Assembly (NCBI RefSeq): GCF_000006405.1
Contig: NW_003216498.1
Span: forward strand, 1,127,004-1,191,003
Direction of reading: 5' to 3'
From: Perkinsus marinus ATCC 50983
Taxonomy: Eukaryota; Perkinsozoa; Perkinsida; Perkinsidae
DNA: 64,000 bases
Part shown: one piece after another, positions 1-11,172 of the stretch
Layout: each line of letters starts with the position of its first letter
Position numbering within the stretch: the first letter of the stretch is position 1
Program-made: the position numbers and the translations under genes
Notes under the pieces: generated by a model
Told to the model about the DNA's origin: nothing
The model's database searches: none
The model's input: only the letters and a program-made list of their open reading frames with translations

Positions 1-1013
1 CCTTCCTTATAGGACTCCACGAGGAAGCCTCCTCTGTATCCATCGTTTACAGCCTGCCCACTTGCAGGCACCGTCTCAGCGTCGACAAGGAACCTCCGGT
101 AGCGAGCTCGTCTGTTAGAACCCTGAGAGGAAGTCCCAAATGGTCCTGAGCATCGGCAGGCAGCTTATTACCGCATCATTTTAATTAAATCATCCTTCAC
201 CGATTCTTTCAAGTTCTTGTTGTCAGCAACCTCAGCCATAAAGACCTATAGCGGCAGAAACATATCCATACAATTGTACTAGTCACACTCTTTTACCGTT
301 TCCCACGGAGCATCCTCCGAGCTGGCGTTAATCACTGTAGTGAGCACCTTCTGAGGAGCACGACTTGTCTTTTTCGGGGAAGGAACGAATTTGGACTGTA
401 ATACAGGGAACAATACTCATTGTTCGTGGCCATCAACAACCTACAGTCTCCCTCGATGTGGTGGAAGGACCGGCGGGCTTCTTGCGCTGCGGTCTCCTTC
501 CAAATCGAGAGTAAGAGTTTAGACTGGACATATGCACTCGCATGATCCGCCCTGCCAGCCTTTTGAGTTCCTCATTCTCATCTGGGTCGCTTGGAAGATC
601 GCCAAAATCGTTATCAGGGTCAGAATCAGAATCATACTGAGATCCTGAAGTGTTATGACTATGCCATCTCTCTCTGGTGCAGTAAGGTTGTTACCCAGTG
701 AGAATGCTGATGTATCCGCTCTGGTAGTAGAAGAGGTTCTACTAGTATTTAATTGCACTTGAGATGAAGAACTGCCCTCGCTGTTCTTCCGACCATCGAT
801 CCTACGCAGTGGTGGGTGCCGATTCGTTAGAGAGAAACGCACGGCAAAGAATATTTCGCGGCGTGCTACGCTCCTATGAGTCTTCAGTCAGAGACTATCT
901 CTGTGCTTCTATGATAAGTTAAAATAAGAATATTCGTATTCATGAGAGGTCTTTGAGAATTCGCAATTCCCCTAGGCATCCGAGAATGCCTTGAGTCGAC
1001 GTTAACTCACTTA
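1..1013 (-). CDS. Hypothetical acidic protein exons (partial, unresolved)
   Basis: I do not recognise this. The minus strand of about 480-842 reads as a Ser/Thr-rich stretch followed, after a likely small intron, by an acidic segment (YDSDSDPDNDFGDLPSDPDENEE) and a basic tail. The composition looks coding but no domain is visible. It may be a separate gene or the downstream part of the gene ending near 1013. The window edge cuts the region, so start and end cannot be fixed. Bases 1-480 show no convincing coding frame. Confidence 0.25.
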
Positions 1014-3162
1014 TCATTATGATGGCCACTTGTTCCTTGCCAATTATCATCATCGATGTCGTCATTACCAGCATACTTAGCTCTCTCCTTACGAGCCCTC
1101 TCGATCTCTTCAGTCTCTGCCTTACTTATCTTCTTATTCCATGCTCTCAAGTTCTTCTTGATCAACTTGATCTACATATTCCCACAGTACACTGTTACAT
1201 TGAATGCCGGCAGCAGCCCACCTTCCTCTGGAAGTTCCGCTCCTTCTTATGCCTCCTACTGGCCGTAATAATGCCCGTGCATTGTTGGTCACGTCGTCGC
1301 TCCCGTTCGGAGTCGTATTGCGTATTAGTATCAGAAGATGACGATTCCGTATCGTACCTTTCATCATCAGCATACATGCACACGTGCCTAATATACCCGT
1401 CGGACATCTGATACCTCTGAGCCTCCAGTTGTTCATCCTCGTCAGTTTCTGCCTCATCAGGCGGGTCTTCACAGGATAGCGGCTTCCACTGCTTAGGATA
1501 GTCAGTAAACCATCACCGATGGCCAACCTACCATAGGCTTCACGCCCCCCTCCACTCGCTGCTGCAACAGCCCACAATGGAACTCTGGTGGAGTCTCGTT
1601 ATCAACTCCATGATGTTTGGCGATGTAGTAAGGCGCACGACGATACTTCCTTGAGTAACGAGCATCAGGAAAGTAGCTGGTACGGGTAGTAGACCTACCC
1701 GCATCGGTCGCAGCGTATCCACCAATAATGCTTATATCCCTGCTTAGTGTCAGCCTTTTGATTCTGGAGGTGACGTTTATGTACTCGAGCGAATATTTCC
1801 GTACTGAGATGAAGATGGAATACTGCGGCTAGTCTCAGTCACGATGACAGCTAGCCTACCGCTGCTCATAGTCAGAGAAGGCAGTTACAACATGGCACAT
1901 TTCAGCCGCCAAGACCCGTGTCTTCTCCCAGGATACGCCCGTGATACGATGGAACATCTTCACAGGGCCGTCGTCCAAGGCGGTGGCGGCGGCGGTCCCA
2001 GTGTCGCTGCGAGAGGATGAGTCAGTTTCTTTCAGGTCCTCAGTAGGCCGTGAGGAGGACGAAGATCCACCGCTCGAGTTGGCCCTATGGTACAGCAGAA
2101 TAGACCCCACACACGATGCTCGAACTCACCTGCATTGATCATCTACATCATCACCAACTACCAGCAGGCTGCCAGCTATCAAGGAGCTAAGGAAGAGGTG
2201 CCGGTCCCGTTTGGTGGACTGTCGAACATCGAGGATCAATGCCGGACCTACAATCGGACATTGAGATAGAAAGATGCTCGCGGAGTTGGGATGTGTCTCA
2301 TCACCTCTCTTCCTAGCGAGCCTTTGAAAGCATTTCCCAACCATTTCGATATCAGCTTCTAATAACGGGGGAATCCTAATCGAATAAGAATCCCCGCTGA
2401 GAGGCGTTCTGCTGACTGCTGACCTCGGACGGAGACACAGAGTAGAGGACCAGTTCGTCTCGATGTCCGATATCAGTCTATCCACGCACTTCCTCCTCCT
2501 CTTAAGGTTCTGTTCGAATACATCTGGCCAATGTACGGCAGCCCTGCATAAAGACCAAATTGATTTTGATTTCGAGGCAATGATGTCGTCACCAATCCTG
2601 TGCTTCAATCTCGTCGCTGGCCATAGCCTCATCTGCCTTAGCCCGTTCCCACAGCTCCCTAGCATGCTCATCTGCTGTACTCGCCGAGGTGGACACAGAT
2701 AAAGGGCTGAACTCGATGCTTTTACCAGGTGCATCTACACGATGGGCAACACAGTAGGTTGATGATGTCGATTATCGGAGGCTTACATCGAGTCCTCGCA
2801 TCCGGAGGGAGTTCCAAAGTGGCAGCATCTGAGGAGGGACCTTCGAGGGGGTGAAAGACCGCCTCCACGGTACTTACTTATTGGGTCGGCTCTTGTGGCG
2901 GCACCCTGGTCAGTTGCTGTATTAACAATGGAGAGGAGGTCTATCAAGAATGTGTCCAATGTAAGTAATGTAGGAAGTGGAGCCCACCAGATGTTGCAGC
3001 TCTATCATCTTCCAAATCATCATCAAGTAATACCACACCATTCTCATCCTCGTTGTACATGGCCGTACCTCCCCATGGCGCCTCTACTGCTACACCTCCC
3101 TCCACAGCATCTGACAGGGTCACGATAGAAAGGAGCTACGATAGTGAATGTTGCTACTACTT

Positions 3163-3220
<58 letters not shown>

Positions 3221-3335
3221 CGAGATCAACGACTGCGACGGACTCTATGATTTCGATATCACTATCATAACCGTCGTCAACAGAGTCGGATAATGATATG
3301 ACCTCCTAAGGTGAGCAACAACGTTTATTATCCGC
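1010..3335 (-). CDS. Hypothetical acidic, coiled-coil-tailed protein (multi-exon)
   Basis: Unrecognised gene, read in pieces on the minus strand. From the upstream side: an acidic segment near 3290-3222 (DSVDDGYDSDIEIIESVAVV), a second exon near 3125-3000 with more acidic residues, a helical segment near 2690-2600 (STADEHARELWERAKADEAM), an acidic/Ser segment near 1390-1270, and a charged C-terminus near 1115-1013 (NKKISKAETEEIERARKERA, then a short Asp-rich tail and stop). IEIIESV resembles a SUMO-interacting motif; that is inference. The charged, low-complexity make-up suggests a nuclear or scaffold protein, but no function can be assigned. The first intron contains the (CTA)n microsatellite. 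The start codon is not identified. Confidence 0.35.
3163..3220. repeat. (CTA)n trinucleotide microsatellite
   Basis: About 19 perfect CTA units, preceded by imperfect copies from about 3154. On the minus (coding) strand the array reads GTAGTAGTAG. It directly follows the exon ending in ...VVDL, so it sits inside an intron and can supply both GT donor and TAG acceptor dinucleotides. Confidence 0.9.
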
Positions 3336-3341
3336 CTCCCT

Positions 3342-5030
3342 CTAACATACACCTACGACTCCCTTCTCGTCATCTCGAAGGGCCCCGTCATAGTCTGGCT
3401 CTTCCTCCTCCTCCCCATTGGAATCCATGGGTCCGGATAAAGGCTCAGCCTTGACTACTGCCATTTGAGCCTCTCCTGCAGCCGGCTCTTCCTTCACAGC
3501 CCTTTCTGTAGTTTCCGGCTCTTCCTTGATAAGAGTCTGCTGCCAATCGATCAGGACATACGAACCATGCTTACTGCTGCTTACCTCTCCAGGGCTCCAC
3601 CACCTCCACAAGAGTCGATCGTCGCTCAGCTGTCTGAAAGTGGTTTGACAGTCCTTCGAGGTCAACAGGCTGGAGATAACTTACAAAGCTAGCCAGTGAA
3701 CAGTGGTAGGTACAGCAGCAATGATGTCGATCCCCGAAGGACGCTTCAATGACGCTATTGTACGGCTCTTAGGCCTTGCACCTAGATGTAAGGTAAACAT
3801 GTGAAAGTGTGGATACAACGTACGTTTGATGCCCTCTATGTCCGAATACATGTCGAAGTAGACATAGTTATTCTTCCATAGAACAGCGAAGCCTTCACCA
3901 CCAAAATGAGGTAAGAGAGCTCCAGAGGAGAGCAGTCGGGAGAAGTTCTGCCCAGAAGCCTCCATCACTTTACGTAGATCCACTTGTTGTAGTACTTCAA
4001 CACCGTGACGGGCTGAATATGTTAGGAGTGAGCCGAGGGATAGGTTCACCTACCCACCTTCTGCAATGAAGACCACGATTCGAGGTCGTGAGCGCTCTAG
4101 GAGTATCCCGGTCATGTCATCAGTAAGGAGGGCCAGCTCGGCACCTTCTGGGCCAGGACCATTCTTTAGAGCAGTTACCTCAGTAGATATGCTGGGGCCT
4201 AGGAGGTGCTGATGGAGCAGTCTGCCGTTCTTGGTTAGGACGACCATGAATCGTGCACATCTGAATGAAGGCAAATAACGAAGCCTCACCGCGGTAAGCG
4301 AACTACGTAGAGTCTGCAACTACGGCGACAGGGCTACTCCTGTGTCCACGAGGGGCTATGGACTTGAGTTGATGGTATCGCTGGTCAGCGTATACGTAGA
4401 CGTATATAGTAGTCAGTGGACGGAAGAATACACCTCTCCTGCGTGCCTTCACTCGCTCGTATATCGTAGTAGCGGCAACCATACCAGAGGAGCTTGCACG
4501 CACATACATACAAGATGCACCAGGGATGGCTAGAGAATCGATAACCTACATAATAGAATGGCAATGAATCAGGATGGGTATACAATGCTTCTACGACCTT
4601 TCCTGTGCCGCAGTCCCAGCCAAGTACGGCATCTGCGTTATATGTCTGGCTGTGACGGGCATTCTTTGAGTCCGGGTCGAAACCTGTAGAAGGAGTGATC
4701 CATAGGAGTACAGGTGGTGTACTACTTACCGGAGTCGTATCCTAGAAATAGATAGGTAGGCTCTGATTCATCATCATCCTCCACCACGGAAGCGTGGGTT
4801 ATCTTTGTATTGAGGGAGCTGTATGGATGCTGTACGACACATACTGGAGTGTCATCATTGGGTCGGAAGAGGGAGGCAAGATCCGGTGCATAGGGATCAG
4901 GACGAAGGACGAATGGGGAGTTCGTTGATAGGATCGATGGTTGGGGAAGGGGCACTCCAGTACTCTCGTATGCGGCATTATCATCATCATCTTCTTCATC
5001 GCTGTGTATTGGCGAGTAGCACAGCGACAT
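3342..5030 (-). CDS. Hypothetical protein with acidic N-terminus and KEEP-rich tail
   Basis: Not recognised. It starts at MSLCYSPIHSDEEDDDDN and ends at ...GVVGVC. Several introns can be traced: one after GYDSG near 4730, then joins at 3692-3645 (VHWLAL to QLSDDRLLW) and 3585-3537 (WWSPGE to TLIKEEP). The N-terminal half carries Asp/Glu runs. The middle is a folded-looking part with VVFIAEGG and a long conserved-looking exon (3681-4049). The C-terminus holds IKEEP, VKEEP and VKAEP, each fitting the psi-K-x-E SUMO-acceptor consensus, followed by a poly-Glu run. Apparent WD-like phrases were not convincing. It lies 258 bp downstream of AP-3 mu on the same strand. Function unknown. Confidence 0.5.
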
Positions 5031-5288
5031 TCAAGGAACCTCTAGATGAGGTGGGGAAAGGTCATAAGACAAGCACTAACCGGGTAACAGGATCGAACGC
5101 GGGCACCGGAACCCGAAGAGGATCGGGGGCCTCCTATCACAACAACGAGTTGCCCTCGTGATGACAATGACCGACACACTCCCCAATGAAATAGGGCCAA
5201 TCTGCCCGACTCACATTTTGCACTAACTCGACCTGAGCAATGATGGAAAGCCAGCATGAATGCTGGAAATGCTGACAAGACACTGGGT

Positions 5289-8091
5289 TCATGGTACACG
5301 GAAATCCACCAAACCTGCCACTGTAGAGTAGCGGCAGCCCTTTCGAGGTATATACCCTTTGGTGGACGATACCTCAAGACCATCCAGTCGTAGGCCGCTG
5401 ATACACCATCCTCGGACAGTGAACCCCACCTGAGCTCTGAAGAGCACGTATGTGGGAGCATACTCTGCTATGAGAAGTACATGCATCGTTGCTCACTGGC
5501 CATAGCCGCCGCCAGAGCTGCGTCATGAGCATCATACGATAGTTTACCACTAGCGACCACGATGGTGTCCTGAGGCGACACTGAGTGGCCATGGGTCCGA
5601 GGACAGGAAGGGCACCTCCCCGCTGGTAGCGTTAGATGCAAGTTGCCCTACGTGCCAGATGAGCACGGTACCACCGTCGGAAGCCGTATCGAGACGGATG
5701 GATGGTGAGGCCTGATGACAAGGCATGCTGCCCAAGACGGACGATGGTCTTGTGTATTCACCTTGCCATCAATATGGCTCTTCACAGTGGTTTGCAAGCT
5801 ACCAGAGGCTATACACGTTGGGAGTAGGATACTCACAACGACATCATCAACAACTATACTTGGGGGACGATGATTCTGCATCCTACCTGATTACACTACT
5901 ACTGCTGCAGCGATGCATGCTCCAGCCGCGGTACTCACCAGAATGCCTATTAAGACCTGCTTTGGAGCTCAGAACAGCCGATACTCGTGGTCGAGCTGTG
6001 AAGTCTATATGGCCGCCTCCTCTATCGAATGAAACCTATGAGAGATCCCCATCAGTGAGGAGCATAAAGGCGGACAAGGTGCTGCCTTGAGATCGAGCTG
6101 TAAGGGCAGTAGACGAGTTGAGGGATCGGGTAGTATTGGGATGTAGTAGGTGCAGAGGGAGTATTGCCCATCAGCAGGGATGAATGACATCTTCTGTTCC
6201 GCATGCCATCTCTCTACATCGACACTTGGATGGAATTGGACCTTGCCTGTGGTGAACATGATGGTGGCAGTGAATGCGTGGTAGCATACCGTTAGAAAGG
6301 AGATGAGGGTTGCGGACTGTGAGGAGTGCGTGAGGGCAAGGACCACTGAGTCGGGATATCACTGATATATCCCCGGTCTGTGATACATGCAGTAGATGGA
6401 TGTAGCATCGTTACTACTCCTACTACCACATCAGCACCCAGGATAGTCCCCTGCTCATCTACTATACAATTGATAGTCTCTACTACATCCATATAGAGTT
6501 CGTTGTTAGTGTAGCTAGGAGCGGTGGGACGCCACCAATACTGGCCACCTGTCATGGGTCGCTGTGGTGTTATCGATGCATGATGTATGTCGGCCATGGT
6601 CACCTATGTCGATTGTAGCTTCCTTCTGAGCGACTTGGGCTAATGCACCCGATGATACAGCCATAGCGTTGGTGACTCCAGTCATCATAGTGGATACAGC
6701 AGAAGTAAGGAAGTTAGGAGCAGGAGAGCCCGAGGGTGCTGACACTGAACATCACGACGAGACCAGTATATAGATGGGCAGCGTAACGTTTTTTTACGGT
6801 TTACGTTACGACGTGCGTAACGTAAGCAGTTTACGGTTACGGAAAGGCCTTACGACTTTACGGTTGGTGCTGAACTACTTTTTCAGAATTGTGGCAAAGA
6901 GGTTCACTGCAATGCACTCTACGATAGCTCAAATAGTTGTTAAACTCGTTCCTTGTGGCTCGGATCCAACCGAACCGATGAGAGAGTAACATTTGGTTTC
7001 GCATTTACCACTCGCCTCCTTTGCAAATTCCGTCCGTCTTACTCCCAGGCTGGCCCGGAACTGCCAAGCCGGCCTCATCCACGGATTCGCATTCACATGA
7101 AATAGATTTAGGCGACATGAATGATCAATCCTCGTTTTGTCCTCTGTGTCTCCGTAAGACCCGTTACGGCGCCGTAATTTTACGGTATGGAGCTTGAAGC
7201 GTAACCGTAAAAGTAAACCGTAACGACCCGTAACGTAATTCTGCCCATCTATAGACCAGTAAAGTAGGGGAACTTACGAACACCAAGACTAAGGTTAGCA
7301 GAAGGGAGTGCTACGGCCTGTTGACGATCAGTGGCCATCTTGGCCGACGTCCCTGCTACTGCTGCGATGAACTTGCCTAGCATTGTAGGAGGTGGTAGCA
7401 TCGCCTATAGAGGTTCTATCGGAGGGACTAAGGGCTTGGAGACTACCTCCAGAGTTGCCTTATGAGTCGAGAAGGGTAGGCCGGGACCATCAATCATCTC
7501 ATCCAAGAGCATGGCCACGGTACTGAAGTTGTCACGCAAGAGATCCTCATCTACCCCAGCATGAGGAAGATCTGTAGTAGAGTTCCCAACTACACCATGA
7601 TCAAGAGTGGACCAAACCTGCAGTAGCCTTAGTCGATGCTGCTGAGCAGTAGTGTAGTAAGGTCGAGTAGACCGAGTCTAGCAATTCGAATATGAGTAGA
7701 GGGGACGTATCAGAACCTCGAGATGGTCCAACAAGATGGCGGGGACATATGATGTACATTTGCATGGATACTACTAACTATGGCTGCCAGGTAAATGTAC
7801 TCCCTGTATATGTAGATCAATGCAGATGTGCAGTTGATACGACTCTGATAACCGCGAATTGTGGTATAAGTACTCTCAACCGAGTACTTTAGGCACTATG
7901 CCGTAGAGGCTTGTTGGAGTCTTATCCCGTCTGGTGAACAGTGCATGGAGCAGTTTCCTGTATCCTCTCAGTGAATGGTGACGACGACACACCTTCGATG
8001 TGATCTCCTCACTGAGAAGAAGTTACTTTCGCTCAGTTGAGGGTATTCACTCATACCCATATAGATTCAGCAGGAACAAGCAGTCGATCAT
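5289..8091 (-). CDS. AP3M: AP-3 complex mu subunit (multi-exon)
   Basis: Medium subunit of the AP-3 adaptor, which sorts cargo from endosomes or Golgi to lysosome-like organelles. The start MIDCLFLLNLYGEE matches the longin-domain N-terminus, and the 45-nt intron after LYG keeps the frame. Later exons read IYIYREYIYLAAIV and PLLIFELLDSVYSTLL (longin), then DNFSTVAMLLDEMIDGP, the mu linker. The mu-homology domain begins with PSYTNNELYMDVVETINCIV and continues through FHPSVDVERWHAEQKMSFIP. It ends in VGFTVRGWCISGLRLDGLEV and YIPRKGCRYSTVAGLVDF just before the stop, as in AP-3 mu. The order of motifs and the WRP-x-SYTNNE pattern favour AP-3 over other mu chains. One intron (6745-7277) is enlarged by a transposable element. 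Confidence 0.85.
6745..7277 (-). other. AP-3 mu intron enlarged by the transposon insertion
   Basis: The donor GTAAGTTCCCC lies at 7277 and the acceptor ...GATGTTCAG ends at 6745, giving 533 nt. Removing the 485-bp element and one 8-bp target duplicate leaves a 40-nt intron, the usual size for this genome. The flanking exons (ending SANLSLGV and starting SAPSGSPAP) remain open. Confidence 0.75.
6769..7253. mobile_element. Non-autonomous DNA transposon (MITE-like), 485 bp
   Basis: Both ends carry the 13-bp perfect terminal inverted repeat TATAGATGGGCAG / CTGCCCATCTATA. Subterminal regions are rich in repeated CGTAACG / TTACGG motifs in opposite orientations. The element is flanked by the 8-bp direct repeat GACCAGTA (6761-6768 and 7254-7261), a clean target-site duplication. 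An 8-bp duplication is typical of hAT (and P) superfamilies, but the termini are not diagnostic. No transposase frame is present, so the copy is non-autonomous. It lies wholly within an intron of AP-3 mu. Confidence 0.85.
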
Positions 8092-8250
8092 TGCCAACAA
8101 AGACTCTGAGATAGAGAGGAAGTCGACCACTCAGCTGAGGTCATCACGATGGACCCCCTCATACTCTCCTTCGATGCTATATTACTCCAACACAACAGTA
8201 ATGTCAATTGGTACAACGAGTGACGCTAAGTCCCAGATAACGTATGAAGA

Positions 8251-10818
8251 TCATGCTTTGTATAGACTAGGTCTACTGTTAACTGATCGCCTCCCAGCAC
8301 CCACCTTACCAAACGGCTTGAACGCACCGGACTTTCTCTTTAACACTGGCTTTCCCTCTATAGACTGAGGTCTAGGAGCCATGAATCCTCCTATTATACC
8401 ATCAAGTAGCTTCCTCTGACCAGGTTTAAGAGTGCTCTTCCTGCCAACTTCCAACTTCACAGATTTACGGAATCCTCGCTGTTCTCGAGTAGCAACCTCC
8501 TCTGTTGCAGCCGTACTTAGCCGTATCTCGACCGCTATATCATCCTGTTGTTGACGGTATAGTTGCACATCCCGCAGACTACCCCGAGCCACTGATGGAG
8601 AATCCACAGCTTGCTCTGAGGTCCGATCTCCTTCAGTAACTTCCATGTTGCTAGCGACAACAACACCTTCTGATCCATCGAGAGTAGTATTGGATAACAG
8701 CCAGCGGGAGATGCTCGTCCTCTCCTGGTGTGGCACACCTCCTTCCGAGTCACCCTCTGCAGCATCGATCCTGACGCTCATTTGAGTATTCAGTCGAGCC
8801 AACCCAGCAACTCCCTCGCCATCTGATGGCGTAGTAGCAGCATTCTGAGCCTCCCCCTTCTGCGGCGACGGCTCAGTCGATTCAGAATGAACACTGGCTT
8901 GCCTCTCAAAGTAACTGGCTCCGACCTTTGGCAGAGCTCTGCCGTCGCCCTCTATCTCATCCTCCTTTACGGTCTCCATCAGGTCAGATTGGTGTAGTGT
9001 TAACTTCGTATACCATCGTAGTATGTCATCCAAGCATACTCGCCCATCATGGTCTGCATCGATAACATGGAACCATTCCGGAGCTAGAGAGTCCACTATG
9101 TTGGGATTTGTCGCACTCTCGAGAACACACCTCTTGCACATCGCATGGTACCGCTCCTTCCCGATCGTCTTAGATCCATCTGCTACTACACTAGTAAATG
9201 AAATGGAGATGATCCTCGCAACAGTGGGATCGATACTCCATCTCCGAGACACTTTAAGACACTGCCTCTTCTCATTGGCCAATCTCTCCTGAAAGATGAA
9301 CATCATACCACAAGCTTCCGACTGTTAAGATTACTCTCTTCTTCTCAACCACTGGGGTAATACCGCTCTCGCTACTAGTCGATGGCATCACAGGACGATA
9401 GGTAGGATAGTACCAGCCCTTAGCTCCCAAGATACTCCAATTCTCCTCGTGTGGCGATACACCGGGTTCAACGGAAAAACGGGCATGATAAGGTGGATCA
9501 TTGCTGGCAGCGGGAGAATCTGGATTTTCCCTGACTGCTACCAACTTAAATGGACTAGGCGAACGCCCTGAGCATTACAAGACACGTTGAGCCATTTCAT
9601 CATAAGCATCATGCAAGCCTTGACACACCTGATCTCCGGGATCCTAGTCTGGCTACAACGTGCCGCATCCCCTGCACCAACCGGTCACGCTGACGATGTA
9701 CCTAGTCGAACTATACTCACGAACAGCAGTAGACTCTAGCATGGACAGGAGGTATGCTGAGGAGCAGTCTCAAGCACCACCTCAGCCTCAATCAGTGCTA
9801 TCGCCTCCGAGCTCATCCTCTTAAGATGGCCCTCATCTAAAGGGCCACCGACATTAAAATTAGCCCAATTCGGCCACGTCTCGAATGCTGATACTCCACC
9901 GCAACGCTTGAGTTGGGCAATAAACTTCCGAGCTCTGAGAGAGAGACGATGGATGATGATTTGGCTGACGAGATCCTATCCTACCGTATACGAACCCTCC
10001 GTACTGACTTCTCCAATAACGCCATGACCGGTGTAGGATTGGTGTTTAGAGCTTTCCTGGTGAGAACTGCTCGAGGAGCACCCTCCCGACTCGAGCGCTG
10101 GAGTCGTTGGGATACATGTACATAGAACTCTATGAGCCTCATCATGGGAAGGTGATCGGGATGCAAATCTGACATGTAGTGGAGAGCGAACGACTTAGAC
10201 ACTAGTTCTTACTAGTGACGTATTTCAATCCATCGTGTACGAAGAAAATGCTAGACGCCGAACCAGGCTTCTCCCCTAGTTCGATATGAAAGTGCCATAA
10301 TGAGCCTAGAGGCTCATCCAACCACTCCATTATGGCTGATATCACCACAGAGTCATCGTCATCATCACAATCTCGGCGTGGGTTTATGCTATTCACGGGT
10401 AAATCGAGAAACTGAGCGGAGACGTAGTGACCCCCGATCAGCATGGGCTCACGTTTCGAGCGTATGCCTCTGCTGTGATAGTGTCAGGCAAGCCCTTCAG
10501 GCCGGATGTGCGGCACAACCCACTGATATCGTTGATGCGGCTCAGCAGGATATGCTTCCGCTTGAGAGGGGACATACCACTCCTCGGGGGTATATAGGCT
10601 AGATCGATCCTCGAGGACCGACAAGGTGAAACTGAAAAGACGGTGCTCAGCAAAGACGGGTGGCGAGCTGCAGGCAGGCACCACGGGAGGCCTCCAGAAT
10701 ACTCACTTGCACGTGTGGAGGAGCTCACTCCGGGAGCGGTGAATGGCCGCTGGTGCTTCATCGTGGGTCCGGTGTCTCCGGATGCCAACTGCTTCCCTCG
10801 GGTCTTCCTGGTCACCAT
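8251..10818 (-). CDS. Hypothetical protein with a C-terminal EF-hand (multi-exon)
   Basis: Not recognised overall. The likely start is MVTRKTRGKQLASGDTGP at 10818. Further coding segments are at about 10680-10500 (EEWYVPSQAEAY), 10444-10202 (with IFFVHDGLKYVTSK), 9540-9320 (WSILGAKGWYYPTYRPVMP) and a long last exon from about 9290 to 8251. That last exon contains one clear calcium-binding loop, DADHDGRVCLDDI, followed by about 220 residues that are Ser/Glu-rich and then Lys/Arg-rich. The join near 9310 uses a very short intron ending TTTCAG; its donor is ambiguous (20 or 34 nt). The protein could be a calcium-responsive regulator, but one EF-hand proves little. It ends about 160 bp upstream of the AP-3 mu start, on the same strand. 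Confidence 0.5.
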
Positions 10819-11172
10819 ACTATCTTGTGATACTTTACCTGTAAAAGGAGTGGAAACAAAAGACAGAAGACATTTGATGGGTGTCGTGCATTAGTTGATC
10901 TAACGAAGTCGATACAACATACTCACGTTGAAGAGATCTCCGGCTAGGGTGCTGAGGCATTTCCTCAGATGCCAGATGAACCATTTGGATGGGCTCAAGG
11001 TACTTCCTGAGAGATACACTCTAGCTCTCCTTCACCGTAGAAGGCTGCTCTACGTGATAACTCATCGATATCAGAACTCCCTGGCCATCGTACTATCCCC
11101 GATTGAGCCAACACAGTACACAGAGTATAAAGTAAATATCACAAGTATATATAAGTAAGAGGGGTAGCATCA
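10819..11172. other. Intergenic region, nothing recognised
   Basis: Lies between the ARF-GEF stop and the start of the EF-hand protein, both on the minus strand. The frames open here lack codon-like composition, and no RNA gene or repeat is visible. It presumably holds the promoter or trans-splice acceptor of the upstream flank of the EF-hand gene and the 3' flank of the ARF-GEF. Confidence 0.4.

Noticed and set aside
3044-3250. Poly-Val and poly-Tyr open frames.
   Set aside because: Produced by the (CTA)n array having no stop in those frames; the array is intronic on the coding strand.
5550-5720. WD40-like phrase DGGTVLIWHVGQ, first read as a WD-repeat protein.
   Set aside because: It aligns with the mu-homology domain strand (VxxWxxGxL) and is followed by the AP-3 mu C-terminus.
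6774-6989. 71-codon plus-strand open frame.
   Set aside because: It lies wholly inside the inverted-repeat transposon and reads its repeats; no transposase motif.
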